From the NCBI RefSeq assembly GCF_037038585.1, contig NC_092560.1:60060049-60124048 (forward strand): a DNA stretch of 64,000 nucleotides, written 5' to 3'. Made by a program: the position numbers and the translations under genes. Shown here in pieces: positions 1 through 14,391 of the stretch. The first letter of the stretch is position 1; each line of letters opens with the position of its first letter. Source of the DNA: Patagioenas fasciata. Its lineage: Eukaryota > Chordata > Aves > Columbiformes > Columbidae. The notes beneath the pieces are model-generated. The model saw only the letters and a program-made list of their open reading frames with translations. It searched no databases and had not been told where the DNA came from.

Positions 1-1683
1 TGTCAGAAAGGGGTTTCTTGTTTTCCTTTTCTGAGGAAATGCAGAGGTCAGCAAACATGGAGGTAATGAGATAACACTCATTTACTGGGTAGGTCTTCTC
101 TAAAGATTAATTTGTGATGATCCAGCTGCAGGCATAGGAACATGACTGCAGCTCAGGCTCCTCTCAGCCCATTCAGGTATGGAAACAGACAGATAATGGA
201 TGTGTAAGGTAATGCAGTAGGTGCGACAGCAAAACTGCAAACTACACACACCCAACAAGCTCTGCTACTGAAAACAACATTAGTTGGATTAATGCTGTCT
301 GCAGTAATGCTACTGTTCTGGCCTGCTGATGAAGTTGGCTTAATTAGTCAAGCAGAACATTGTGTTGACAATATGACATGCATTTGGAGCCAGCTAACAA
401 GCTATACACAATGCAGGTATAGCTTGAAAGGTCAGGATAGACTCTAGTGGCAACAGAATGATACCAACAGGTTTTAATACATCCTTCTGTACTTGTTTAA
501 GACAAGAAGACAATATGCTCTGGATTCTCTGACTAACTAATCTCAGTTAAAACCTAACCCAGGATAGAACAGTTTGCAGGCAATTTTCTAGCTTTCATAT
601 GAATCAAGAGGCTGAGGCGAGCACAGATCCTTGCAGATCTGTTGAACAATCTGCTAACTTGTGCAATATAAACTCCTCTGCTCCCTCTAAGAGTGACCTC
701 CTGCAAAGTTAAATTAAATTGGAACTAAACCTCAGAACACCTAATCCAATTTACTAACTTCCTCCAAAGAAGAGGCAAGGCAAATCTCTAGAGGCTAATA
801 TTCCAAGGTGAGTCATGAAAATGTATCTATAGCATGCAGTGAAGAGACACATGGGCTACATCCAAAAAGACTGCACATACAAGTACAAGCTGTCTCCTAC
901 CCCAGCCAGGAGCTCTGGGGATAAAAAGTAGTGCTGCTCTGACATACAAACAGGTCAGGAAGCATCATTCCCCACAACCAGGTGGCACCTCCATGGTCAT
1001 GTTTCCTGACAATTAACAGGGTATGGTAACTCAGGCAGATGTCCCTGCTACTGTAGCAGTTCCTCTCCTGGGTTCAGACCTGATGCTGGAACCTTGGGAG
1101 GCATCAATTCATACTCATTCCACAGCAAAGATAGGCATTAAGTGTTTTGTATTTTCATCAAGAAGATTATAGCCCTAAGAAAACAGTAATTAAAAAAAAT
1201 AACTGTTTTCTCAGGCTTCCTGCCTAGTCAGAGAAAGCAAAATGTTTTCAGTTCAGCCCAAATTGGTGTTAAATGGAAGAACAAATGAAAATAGAACAAA
1301 AAAGACCCCCTGAGTTAAACAAATTGCTTTGTTGTTTCAAAGTAAAATCTCCTATTTGATGACTTTTTGAAGTTTCTGCATTCACTATTTTAATTAGTGA
1401 TGGTAGTTTCGAATTAAAAATGCCAGTGTGGAGAAATAATTGTTTTCCAAAACACTTCCTGTTGGGTATTTCCTCAACTCTTTTACTTTATTTCCTCTCT
1501 TTCACTAGGACTGTTTGCACATATGGTCCAAATTTCACAGTAGTTTCTATATCTTGACTACCTTGTCAGAATCATGTACAATCAAAAATAAGAACTATTA
1601 AAAATTACAACAAGAAACTAATCCCAAAAGTTTTAAATAAGGTACTTTGAAGTTTTAAGATGTGATACTATAATATAAGCAGG

Positions 1684-1715
1684 TTTTTGTTTTGGTTTGG
1701 TTTTTTTTTGTTTTG

Positions 1716-1746
<31 letters not shown>
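1684..1746. repeat. (TTTTG)n microsatellite
   Basis: Pentamer TTTTG repeated, with a short interruption at its left end. A shorter TTTTG repeat occurs near 36,199-36,220. Confidence 0.9.
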
Positions 1747-1747
<1 letters not shown>

Positions 1748-4700
1748 TTAAGTATTCTTTAACAGTACTTTTTCCTATCAGTAAATCATCTTGTTTGTAT
1801 TTTTTACTGAAAGGGGTGTATGAGAGCTTTGATTATTATACCAGAAGTCACATTAGGGGCTCTAGTTCATGTCTTCTGAGAAAAGTGTATGTTACCCTGC
1901 TGGCATTTCCAAGAACAATCACAAACCTCTTCTCCTGCTCCTGAAAATCTCTTAGAAATCACTAGTTCTTTGATTTGGTTTTGTTTTCTTATTCTTTGCT
2001 TTGACTTTTTTGAAGAAATTTTTGTATTTACCATTTCATTTCTGAGCCACTGAAGGATACTATTTTTCATTTTCTTGTTTTTCTTCCCTGTAGCAAGCGA
2101 CAGAGATGACAGAACCAAACCAAATGCTCTGTACTAATTGTGGAACCTTTTAAAAGAATACTGATTTCTTTATGACTGGAAAGAAAACTAAGAGTTGGAA
2201 ACACTGGAAATGTAACCCTAAAACTGCCTTCTGCCTGCAGTGATGCACTTATTGCATGGGCGAATTTTCAACACAAAATCCCTGAGGTCTGAAGAATGAT
2301 TTTTCATCTGTCTCTCAATTTCAGTTTTAACATTGCAGAAATGAACCTGCTGCCTCATTAAAAGAAGCTGAGTTTCATCAGGTTTTCTTACATTTGCCAC
2401 TGTTGCAATCCTGAGGAACTTAAAAATTCTGTGCAACAGAACTTCTGGCCACAAAGACCAGATTAAGGAAGAGCAAAAAGGAAAAGCTATGCTGTCTTGC
2501 CTGTTTAGTACTATTCTATTTTGTTTTGTTTTTTCTGACCTCTGCCTTCTGAGTCCCACATCCTGCACACAAGTTTTGTCTAAAACTACGGAGACCTAAG
2601 AAATCCTCTTAGTCTCTGGATTCAGCAGAAAGGAATGCTTCCTAATATAAGAAGACCGAAGGTAAAAGTGGAAGAGTTTGTTACAGAGCTTGTGCTTCCC
2701 TTTTGGCTATTCTGGTGTTTGTATGATAAGTGCACAGAATGTTATTCCAGCTGATTCTGAAACAGAAAATACATTAACTAAGCATACATACAAATAGCTG
2801 AAATCTAAGTTATTTGTGCTGCATCTTTACCGTCTATATCTGAGCAATAGAGTCCGAGGTGATGAAGTATTCATACCAGCTGCTTGTAAGGTTGTATGTG
2901 GGAAAGACTACGCTGGAACAATATATACACTATGTGTGGAGCTGTATTTTAGTTAACTTTATTACAGTGCCAACAATCTAGTGATTATGATGTAAAATTA
3001 GAAAAGAAAATGTGAGACTCTGAAACTATTAACATGTTTAACTGCTTGCAACCACCAATGTGACTGTTTAAATAGGAAATTCATTTAAGATATGGTCATA
3101 CGACCTTGTCCTGTCCTATAGGGTCAAACTATATAACTTTTCTACACAGACTTCAGGGAAAAAGATCCACAGAACTCAGCTGTGGATTTTGTATGAGAAT
3201 TTATAAATGCAGATGTTTCCACAGTCACAAGGGTCTGGCACCAGTATGAAAGAGCTAATTACTAGTATTTTCCATTTATTACATTCAAATATTAGGTTTT
3301 TCACTTCGCAAATGAAAAAATATCAAGAGAAAAGTTAATTATGACAGTGAGGATTTTCATAATAGTGGCTGTCAATGAGAAAGTCTGCTGTGAAGCTGAG
3401 CAGTATTAATAATTTTGTAGAATGTTTTTCAAGATTTCAAATGCAAAGTAATGCAGATGTACGCAAGCCCTATCTTTGCCTATTTCTCTGTTTCAGATAC
3501 ACATTAGCGCAGCTTCTGAAGCAATGGTGGAATGGCAGGAGCCAATTTGCCTGAGTTTCATCCCATTTCTTTCAACAGAGTCAGGACTGTTGCTACTATT
3601 GCTTTTATTAATTATATTAATATAAAATTATATAAGCAATAGTATATTATTAATAATGAGTTTTCATTCCTTTCCTCTCTCCACATTTCCTTTGCTTCCT
3701 ACCCTCTTCTCAGTTTCCTTCCTTTCTACATCTTCCTCGAGCTCATTTTCTTTCTCCTCTTCACCTTGGTTTTGCCATCAGCAGCTGTGGGTAGCAGAGG
3801 TGAGGCAAGAACCAACCTGGGCTGTGGAAAGCTTCCCAGGGGGCTGTTTGGACCATCTCTGAGAGACATCTGTGACCATCAAGGCAACTCCCCATGAAGG
3901 GACTTACGGATTAAACACAGAGCCTTGAATATAACCTGCCAATGAGTGGGTAGCAGTGGGAAAAGCAAAGGTCCTTGTTCTCAGAGACTTGTCCAGGTGA
4001 GACTGCAAGACATTGCTGTCTGAAAGGTGTTTTGCACTCTTTAGTGTGCAATTGCTGGCTGAGGCAGAGTATTGAGGCAGCCTGACCATCACAGACCTTT
4101 CACTTTTCCCTCTTGATTCTGACGAACTTCTTACTCTCTGGATTGAGAAGTTTCAGACTTTATTCATACTGAGATTGTTTCCAAAGCAGGTTACCCTTCT
4201 CTACTGCACTCTCCTGCAGCACAGCCTTTACCAGGTATTCTCTTGTATCTTGACTGAGGTTTATAATAAAAGTAAATTTTTAAAAAGACCTCTAAAAAGC
4301 TGCATACTTAAAGTTGGCTACTTAAGTGACTTGAATGTTACAATGGATAATGTAATAATGTGAGTAGTAAAAACATGAAATAGCATATTTGCACCACTTT
4401 TTACAGTACAGATAGTATTTTTAAACGATGAAGTACTTGCCTTGGGAAATATACATTGCTATCTGATGTGAAATGCTGCTTGTTAAATTTTATGGGCCAG
4501 ATTTAGTTCTAAGCTCCATGAGTAAATATAAAGTAATATCACTGTTTTTCTGTACTCTGGATCTGCTTCAATATAAACCAGCAGAATCTGGATCTGTAAG
4601 TTTTAATTACATACTTCTGAAGTTTTCCCTATTTTTTTAACATTTCAGTCAGTTTTTTTCGTGCTCAAATATCATAAGTATTTTTTTTCTGACACACATG

Positions 4701-6089
4701 TGTGCATGTATATGTAAATAAGATTATAATTTCCTTATTTGTGTGTGTACTTATGTTTATTACTACTAATCTATTTCTTTGTCACTGTTAGACTGATTAA
4801 GAAAAACAACTAAAAGTATACACAGCTGCTTTATCTGCTGTTGTGCAATGGTATAGTGCTCTCACTTTTAACATCACTACACTTTGAGAGTTCACACATG
4901 TATGTATGTTCTAGCTTGGCATTTGGACTTCTTGTTCAGCAAAAACACAGTCTAAAAGTGTTACTCCTGGATGTACTAATGTACCTAATATCAGCAAAAC
5001 TTGTTTTATTTTTCAGCACTGAAGTCATGTTATTAAAAAGAAAATGGATGGGGGGGCTGCCCTTTTAGTATCTGTACTTTTCTCTGACACTGGACTCCTG
5101 TCAGTAAAACAATCTGAAATAACTTTTGAATGTCAAAATAGCCATGTGTTCTCAAATAACTGAATCTCTTATTCTAGAAGCATATAACTTCCATCAAACA
5201 ACATACTTGAGAACATAAGGTAAAAAGTAAAGAAATGACACTTATTTTAGGAAAATGGATAATATACATGCCTTAGAAAGACTATTTAGGTAATGAAAGT
5301 CTAATTTTTTTCTTTTTTTTTCCCACTAAAACCCCTTTATTCCCATCTAACAATGGAACATAAAGAGAATTATTGTAGTGATATGAGAAAAAGCAGGGTC
5401 GACCCCAAATATGGGTCAGGGGAGCTTTGTGAAGTCTCAGGTTAAAGCAGCTGCTCAGCCCCATCTAGACCTAGGTGAATGCCAAGCTCCTTACTTCCTT
5501 CAAGACTGACTAGCAAGTAGGAGTTACTATGAATGTTAGATGAATTCAAGTGCATTTATGTTGGCAAAGAGTGCACTGTTTGAGGCTTACTGTCTGGAAC
5601 ATGCAGATGTTCACACTGCACTCATGTGCAGATTAGTAAAACACCCTTTTCACTCATAGACACAAACTGTCCAGCCCACACCAACAGCCATCGAAGAAGC
5701 TGGGTGGGGGGACACAGCAGCTCTCAGAGGAGTGAGCTATGCATCTTGCAGCTCTCAATGACAACAGAATTTTGGCTTGCAAGGTCAAGGAGTTTGACCT
5801 CTTATGAACTGGAGCTATACAGAAATGTGTCATGACCCCATAGAGATTCGTGTACATGCTTATTTTCAAGCATGTGAATAGATCCATCAATTGCAGTGGT
5901 GCTGTTTGTATACCCAAGTTTAAACACTTAGACAATCTTTTGCAATTTTGCATTTTTGTTATCCATGGCTTGAAAGATATTTTGGAGAAAAGTAGTATTT
6001 TCTAGATGTCTTTTATACTATAGTCAGATATCTTTCAGTAACATTAAATTAATTCAAATTTACAGCATGTGTAGTATTGTGTCAATCTG

Positions 6090-6110
6090 AAAAAAAAAAA
6101 AAAAAAAAAA
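6090..6110. repeat. Poly(A), 21 nt
   Basis: Uninterrupted run of A on the plus strand. No target duplication or retroposon body is visible beside it. Confidence 0.9.
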
Positions 6111-9100
6111 GAGGACCAAGAAATAATTGTCATTCAGACTTTAAAATCTAAATTCCAATTTTAAATGGGCCACAAGCAATGCTTGTCACTATCTGCAGTT
6201 TCAACTCTTAAGTAGTTGCAGCTCTGCATTCACTGGGGTGTCACAGGTCACAGCCAAGGTGTCATAGAAGTGTTTTAAGAAGTTCTGTTAATCTTTGCCA
6301 GCACTTTATCTGGCTTTACCTAGTGCTCAAAAATACTGTTTTCATGATCACTCAATGAAATTAAAAGTGTCAAACTTCAGTCTCAGTGCTAGAAGAAACA
6401 TATGAAAAAACTATGTTCCTTCACTGAAGGGAAAAATGGCTATAAATTAGGTAAACTTAAAATAAAACTTCCTTAGTGGAATAGTTTTATTTCTAACAAG
6501 ACAGGCCCACATACTTTCAAACATGCACAACTTTTTGTCTTTCAAGTGAGACGCTTATTTTTGTGATGCTTTGCAACTGTTTTCATCCAATTCAAATCAA
6601 GTTTACACAATTTACAAGAAAAAAAAAATGAGAGGGTAGGGTGGGGACATAGACGTTTTTCCTTGACAATGGAAAAAACAAATTAATGAGTTCAGGATTT
6701 GATTTATAATCTCCTTCCAAAGTTCTACATGCGCAAGTCCCGAGGTCTCTTCCCATGCAGGCTGTGCTAGAATCACAGAATCCCTCAACCCAAATGTAGA
6801 CAGCAACCAAAGAGCAGCTCATTGCAGGACTGGATCTTTCCTTTGATGCAACACAGTAAAAGTTCAACTAGGTAGAGCACAGGTTGAGGAAGAAATTAAT
6901 AAAAAGAAATGAAATTTTTATCTCACCTAATTACATTGCCCTAAATATTTTGTCTTGGACTTAGTGTCATTTAGTACCCTTTCAGTGGCAGTGTGAAAAA
7001 CATATGGCTGGAAGAGAGGAAGGAATCCCATCTATTACATGCTATAAGGATCACAGGAGCAGCACAAAATAATAAAAAATCTACATTATTAACATGTAAA
7101 AAATATTTCCTAAAACATTAACTGTAGCAAGAAAAATGTGGCTTTACCACACAAAACTTAGCCCTGATGAGAATTTATGACCCTCATGATCATGCCCACA
7201 ACCGGAGAACCTTACTGGTTAGTGAATGTGTGAACTTTTCACGTATTCACAGAATATTTGAGCTTTTTAAGAAAAACAGTTAATTATATTTAAGCAAACA
7301 ATTTAATGGTTCAAGTTAAGACTATGCTTAGTTCCGGACCCAGATGGGCAAACATTTTCATTATTAGGTCCAAGCAGAAAAATCTGTAAATCGTAAAGTA
7401 ACTGAAAGATTAAGCATGCTTCTTTGATACAAATGCAAGCTGATACAATTTGTAACTGTTGGAAGTGTTAGCAAATTCTAATTAATGTGTTTTGTAATGT
7501 GATTGAGTTAGAAGACTAATTTTATTTCTATTTCTCATTCACTTTCTTTCAGAACAAGCCTATTTTTTTTTTTAAGAAGATAATTAAGCAAAGTTTAGTG
7601 AAGAAAAAGAATGCATTCTGTTTTAAACATGTCACCTGGAATAAAGTAGTATTTCGTGCATTTTTTGAGAATGGAGATTTAATAAAGAGCAACAGGTATC
7701 TTTTTATGTCTGAATGAAACTTTAATAGGAAAGAGGTTAAGAAGTTAAATCAAAGCAACAATAGCACTGCAGTGAAAGAGGCATGTTCTTTTTCGTGCAC
7801 ATTGTTCCCCCTTGGAGGTCTGTCACTCAATAGAATAGATGTACTTTGACTCATGGGTGGCGATGTATAGCCTAAGCTTAGCCTGAATCCTCTCCTAAAG
7901 GCTGAGTCTTGCAACCAGATCCTGACAACTTCCCTGCAGCACTGTAGCGTGTTTCACTAATATGACCTGATAGGATTAGCAGCAGGCAGCAATTACAAAC
8001 TCGTCTTTGTGAGTCTTGAAGAGTTTTGATTTCTGTGTCAACTGATGCTGTATTTCAGATATCTTTGGTGGTAAAGCCTAAACATTGAGTATTGAGATTA
8101 GACTCAGGCAGTCCATGGAAGCAAAACAACAAAGAATACTAAGTTGTTTAAATTGATGTCTACACTGCTTTATTCTACAAGCCCCTCCTCCAATTACTGG
8201 ACTATTCACAGGCCATAATATAGTTGGTTGGGAATACTGTTAAAGCCAGTAAAGTAAGATTGTTATCAGAACTTCTGCACCCATTTCCCATTCAGACATC
8301 CAAAGTAGTCTAATAGTCAAGGAGAAGTTTTGGAGACTACTTGACTCTGAACAGCATTTTATCCTGGAGGTGAAACTGTGTTCACATGTGAGGTTTTGAT
8401 ACTGAAACTAATAAAAGAAGAAGGAGTAAATAAACAATACAAACATTCAAACTCTCTTGATCAAGGCTACACAAAAACTGGAAACAAAACAGCAAAAAGC
8501 ATGAACAAGTGGTGTCATTTTAAGCCTATGTGAATATTCACATAAATTAATAATACCAATTTGCATTCTATCAAACTGCATACTTAACTTTAGTTGAATT
8601 GAGGTGTTGTTTGTTTGTTTTTTTTTTTTCTGATGAACAAGTATCCATTCACAGGCTTGCACGAAAATAACTTAGATATTGTCTTTACACTGTGTGAGAG
8701 CCACACTAAGATGGCTTAGCTTGGCATGCTGTCCCCAGGTGCCTGCCTCCACTCAACACTATGGCAGATAAGCCATTTACTTTCTGAATTGCTGACATTT
8801 GAATCATCAAAAATTTATCTTAAAAATACTGTGCTGTAACCTGTGATCTGCGCCTGAGCCGACCAGCTCCCTATGCATCCGTGGACTGGGGCAGATAGCT
8901 GGTAACTTTACCAGTGAGTCCCACCTGTCAGTCACAACCCAAAGTAACAGTTTTTTAACTGATTTTCTGTTCAGTGAGTGTACCTTTAAGTGGAAACTGA
9001 ATGACGAATTCTTCAGGTTTTGATAGAGAAGCTGTGCTGAATCCAGATAGGGCAGTCTGAAGATGTCACTACCTCACAGCTTCCTGTTTGGTTCTCTACT

Positions 9101-10867
9101 TGTATTTGCTTGGTAGGAATTGAGAGCAATAATGACATTCGGTTTGCAGAAATATGTCAGATAGACAAGCTATGATGCCGAGGTGCACGTCCATATTTCT
9201 TTCTGCTGACTATGTTACAGGGTCATTAAAGGGCAAAGATCAACACCTGGGCCAGTAATAACTTCAGCCCTCTAATACTGACTTGCGGTCAAAGACCTGA
9301 ACTTAAGGACTCAGTCAAAACCAGGAGATGTCAAGTTTAAGCCAGTATCTCAGTGTGTGGAATGGTATTAAAATAAAATAGTTTTCCACTAAGCCAGCAG
9401 GAGCTTTTGTACAGACCTGGCATGCTCTTGTTTTAGAAAATTGATCTTGATCTACTATGGTAGAACACTTTTTGGACAAAAAAATGTCAACTGATACATT
9501 GTTCTTCCTTGAATGTCTTCATACAACCATTAGAATTAGGATCCTGTGCAAAGTAATGTGAACAAAAAGACGAATTTGCATCATTCAGATGATTCACATT
9601 TACATTCCGGTTTGCTGTTTCAATGATAGTTCATAAATCTTTGAGAATATAACAAAAATGAAAACTTTGGAGTTTTATATTTCTTGCACAACCTATCCTT
9701 CCGTAACCCTCAGTCAAAAATGAACTGTGAGTTTGCCAGAAGAGGAAGATGAGATCTTGCCTTTATTGCAATTTATTAACATCTTTTTCTTTGAACAATG
9801 GAACTACTTGTGAGTAAAGGTGTAAAACCTGATCAGTGAGTACAAACCAAAGGCCTTAGCCTGGTGTGTTTTAGATAAGTGAGCAATATTTTCTTCATTT
9901 TACCTATATATCTAAAATCAATTATATCAGTTTACAAGAAAATATGTAAAAAGAAACAGTATCATGTTTCCAAACCTTGTTATTTTCTCTCTTGGATGTA
10001 GGAAAAGGATAACTTAGCAATAAGTTTCTTAAATCTATAAAGCTGTGTTCTTTGAAAGTTGGTATAGCAGCCTCAATGATCAGTTAAAATTATAAGCTAA
10101 AGCTAATGTCTCTGAGCCCTTTATATACAATTTCATTTTAGAAGATTGCATTAGTCTCATTTTGTACAACTCTCTGTATGTCTGTCTGTATATCTGCCCA
10201 TTATCATGCAGTATCTGTTTTACGACAAGCATAGTGACACTTGGAATGTACCAAACTTACTTATCAGAAACTTAATACGGCTTGCACATAGTACAGGAGT
10301 TCCCGGGACAAGTAAGTTGCTCATGACAGCTTGGACGTATGAGAAATCTGTCACAAATTATCCATTTCAAGAGGAAACCTAGACATATCTTGTTGCATTT
10401 CCAGAAATGGAACAAAGCAATACTTTATGGTTAAAAATGGGTGTGAGCCAGCAGTCATTACCCTAAGGTGAAAAATCAGATCTGTTCCTCAGTTTCCAAC
10501 CAGGAGTCTTCCAGTTCCAAATAACGAACAAATGAAAAAATAAGTACAGCTTTAATTCTTAGTAATGAAGAGGCATGCTCATCTCAGCTGAATCCCATAG
10601 TGTGTTCTGGGCAAAGGACTCCCTGAGCATGGCATAAAGCAAGCACTCAATATAATGACTGAAGGAACCTGCAACAAATCTAAAGTAGACTCTTACTTCT
10701 ATACAGCTGTAAAAGCTCTACAGTAAGCCCCTGAAAGGGAACATTTATGTGGTTTATGTTAATTTAAAATGCTTGAAAGCAGTCAAAAGGGAGGCTTAGT
10801 TCTGAAGAAATCCCAGTCTTAAACCCCCCTTAAGCTAGGGCATGTCTATGATACTTCATTGTTTTGG

Positions 10868-10914
<47 letters not shown>
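10868..10914. repeat. Poly(A), 47 nt
   Basis: The longest pure homopolymer in the window. No recognisable retroposon body precedes it on either strand. Confidence 0.9.
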
Positions 10915-10915
<1 letters not shown>

Positions 10916-13101
10916 CCAACTGCAATTCTTTTGTTACTTTTTAAATGTTATGTCTGTTTCATACAGATCTGGTTTTTCCTATCACCTTTTATGAAGTGAT
11001 GCAAAATTTTCTCAGCATGTCTGGAAATCCTAATAGTCTGGTGTGATTTTCACCATGATCTAATATTCTTCTGTTCTTTGTGTGCAAAAGTTCCTGTGCC
11101 CATGAGTCTGTGCATGGTGAGCATGAAATGTGGGTGGAAACCCTTCATAGCACGTTCCCACTTCCCCATCTTTGCCAAGTGTCTCTTGGCAAGAGTCTCT
11201 TGGAAAGGGCTGTGAATTTGTCAGGTTCTGAGATGAAGCAGCAGTGATTAAGCTTTATCAGGTTCTTCTCTGTGCAAAATCCAAAGGAAGCCAGTGTAAG
11301 CCTCTTCTGTTTCAAGACTAGGATTAAAACTGGAGGTTTATTCCGTAGGAACTACATTAACTGAAGACCAAGGCATTTGTATCTTTTCTCTCTAATAAGT
11401 GTCTTAATGTCTCCCATCCCTTTTTCCCAAGCCTGTGAAATTAGGAAAGATTGCTCCGGAAAGACCTAACTCCAGTTGGAAACCTGCACACTGAAAGCTA
11501 TGCAATTTCTGTTAGCTCATATAGAAATACTATAAACAGAGATTTTGTCCTTTGATTAAGAGTTATTTGAACTAGATGGAATGTTTTACTTTTTTCAGCT
11601 GTGTAGTACCAACCATATTAGTGGCACTGCCCATGGAAACTATATCAGTAGCAGAAGGACAGACTTGTTCAAATTCACATAGCTATTCTGATGAATCTGG
11701 CTGCCCAGCAGCTCCTGCATTCACTAGCTGATTTTATACCAATGTGAAGGTTAATGGACTGTTTTCTACTCCTTTCCAGGATTAAATGTCAGCTCTATGG
11801 AGGTCCGTTGCTCACCAGAACTCAATCTGGAGTTCTAGAGTCTGTTACAGGAAGACTAATGGACCAATGCGTTAACTCACTGGGCCTCTCTGCCACTGGT
11901 TGTGCATTTTTTAACACAAACTATAACAGCAATGGTGTTCAATCACATCTTCATTTACCTTCCAACTGTGATTTCAGAATGCATATAAAAATCTCCATAT
12001 CCTGATTATTGCCATCAATATAAATATAAACTACTGCAGAAGGGCAAGGGAGGAAAGAGGAAGCTTTTTGGATTCAACTAATAAATATAAATGCACTAAA
12101 ACACAAACATCCTAGATGGGTGAAACCCTGAACGACTAATTAAAGTGAAACCTTCTTTAATTTTCCCCAAGAATGATCTTCTTTGACTATCTGCCAGCAA
12201 TAGGAAAGGGCTTGTCTGTGTTTTTTTCCATTGCATAGGGGATAGTTCGTGCTTAGTCACAGAGATCATCACTGAAAATACTTTTTTGACAACTCTCTGA
12301 ATATAACTAGTCCCAAAATTATTCAACATAACTGGAAAGTCTCACTAATAGAATAGGTGGTATAGGTAAGGTGATACTTTTATTGGCATGAGCATCCATT
12401 CTCAATATGCTGGGGAATAATATATGATTGATATTAGCACTGTGGCACAGAGGAAATAGAAAAACAGGTCAATTTAAGTGGTACATTTGAGGGTTAAGAA
12501 GGAAATAAGAAGAAGGAATTACACTTATGGGTCAGCCATTGGCAAGGAAAATGGGAAATGACTGACATTTTGGTGTTGCTCCTCCATGCTCTAGGAAGCA
12601 AATTTGAGTTGACGCATTACAAAAACTATTTTGTATCCTTATTGCTACTGAAGGATATTACACCGTAGCTTGAAGCATGGAGGTGCAGGGAAGGAATCAC
12701 ACCTTGTTCAAGTGGTGCAGCTTTGAGGCATCAGTGTTCAGCAATAACACTCGTGCAGATAGCTGATCTTAGAGTATGAAAAATTCAAGTCACAGTGGAG
12801 AAACAGTGATTATTGAAAGAATAGATACAAGAATTGTTTCCCATGGTCTCTTGACTAGCTTGTTTCCAGTGGCATTTTAAAAATCTGAAACACAAGAAAA
12901 AAAAAAAAAAAGAAAAAAGAAAAAACCACAACAAACAAACACCACCTGTTTCGAAATAACAGGTGAAATTTTGCACTTTAACAGCCCACAGCTTCAGTTG
13001 AGGTCAAGTCTATCAGCAATTGAGCAGCTACCTTTTTGTTACGTCAAGGGAAATCCTTAAGATATATTATGAAAGCTAAAACAATCAAGGAGTCAGTGGT
13101 G

Positions 13102-13130
<29 letters not shown>
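13102..13130. repeat. Poly(A), 29 nt
   Basis: Uninterrupted A run; no adjacent element recognised. An A-rich tract also lies at 12,898-12,930. Confidence 0.9.
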
Positions 13131-13132
<2 letters not shown>

Positions 13133-13984
13133 AAGTGCAAATTAGCACATCCTAATTGAATTGTTCATTTGGTCTTGCCTGTCCTATGGTATGAGCAGTA
13201 GGGTAAATCCTCTTTCCATCATGCAGGATGAAAGTTTATTTGAAGTTGGAGTCTATAGCTGCCTTTTCACAGTAAATTGACCTTGTTCTGTGCAGGCAAT
13301 GTCATAATGCTCTGCTTTATCTAGGCTGAGAGAGAGAAAATCGCAAATTGCTTCTGCATGATTAGTTCTGCCACTTCAAACGTGTTTCTTCCGAGTTGGC
13401 TTCCACACTTACTGCTCAAGATATGTGCCGCTGGGAAACCCTAATCTGTCTCTGAGCTCCTCTGATTTAGTAACCCTTTACCAGCCAGTCTCTTATATCA
13501 GTGAAAGGATTCTTGTTGAGAACACAAGAAACAGTACAGAAATAACGAAGAAACTTTATAAATATTCTCTAGAGTCTCAACCTATTTTTCACTCAGCTCT
13601 TTCTGGTTTAGCACATGGAAGTTGCTTCAGATCAGTGGAGTTTTCACAGACAGGTATTTATTTGTGCTCTGATTAGCAAAACATTTTTCTTTTCTATATG
13701 TATAATGTCTTGATGAATAAGTAATTTTTTTTTCATCTTAAAATACAGGAAGATATTTACTTTTCTGTGACCCTTGGCATTTGAGTATCTGGTGATTTGT
13801 TGATCATCTAATTAACTCTAAATTTAAAAGTCTTCATTGTTCTTAGTTTTCCTGCTAGCTAGTAGGTTTCAAACAAAAAATTCCAACACAGCCAAAGAAG
13901 AAGAAAACACAAGGCAAAAATTACTTCTTGATGTACTTTTGGGAAAAAAAAAATAAATAAAAATCATACCATCCACAAAAGTTC

Positions 13985-14391
13985 GTATGCAGAAGGTGCG
14001 TCAAACCCATTTTCACCAGGGGCCACATCAACCTCGCGGTCGCCTTCAAAGGCCCACATGTAATTTTACCACTGTCTAAATGTAGAAATAGTTACATTTA
14101 TGTAACATATGTAACATGATGTAACTATGGTAACATAATTGTAACATAATTGAGATATAATTGAGACAACCTAATGTATTGTACCACCTAATGTATTGTA
14201 ACATATGTAACAAAATGTAACTATTGTGACATATGTAACATAATTGTAACTTATGTAACATAAACATATGTTACATAAATGTAACTATTCCTACATTTAA
14301 ACAGTCCTAAAATTATTTTTGACCCTTTGAAAGCAACGGCGAGGTTGATGTGGCCCCTGGTGAAAATGAGTTTGACACCCCTGATATACAG
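13985..14391. mobile_element. hAT-type non-autonomous DNA transposon (MITE) with target duplication
   Basis: The element proper is 13993-14383 (391 bp). Its right end, read inward, starts CAGGGGTGTCAAACTCATTT, and the left end is AAGGTGCGTCAAACCCATTT. The two arms pair over about 119 bp (13993-14111 with 14265-14383) with only a modest number of mismatches, mostly transitions. It is flanked by 8-bp direct repeats, GTATGCAG (13985-13992) and ATATACAG (14384-14391), which differ by two transitions. An 8-bp duplication and a CAGGGGTG-type terminus fit the hAT superfamily. No transposase frame is present. The 153-bp centre is made of ATGTAAC-like units and a tandem copy of ACCTAATGTATTGTA. The family name is not known to me. 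Confidence 0.85.

Larger units (their letters stand above)
1..13984. other. Intergenic desert, no gene seen
   Basis: AT-rich unique sequence. I see no exon, conserved reading frame or clear transposon in it, only simple repeats. Short open frames (for example 2218-2568 and 5654-5953 on the minus strand) lack any recognisable family. Confidence 0.6.
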
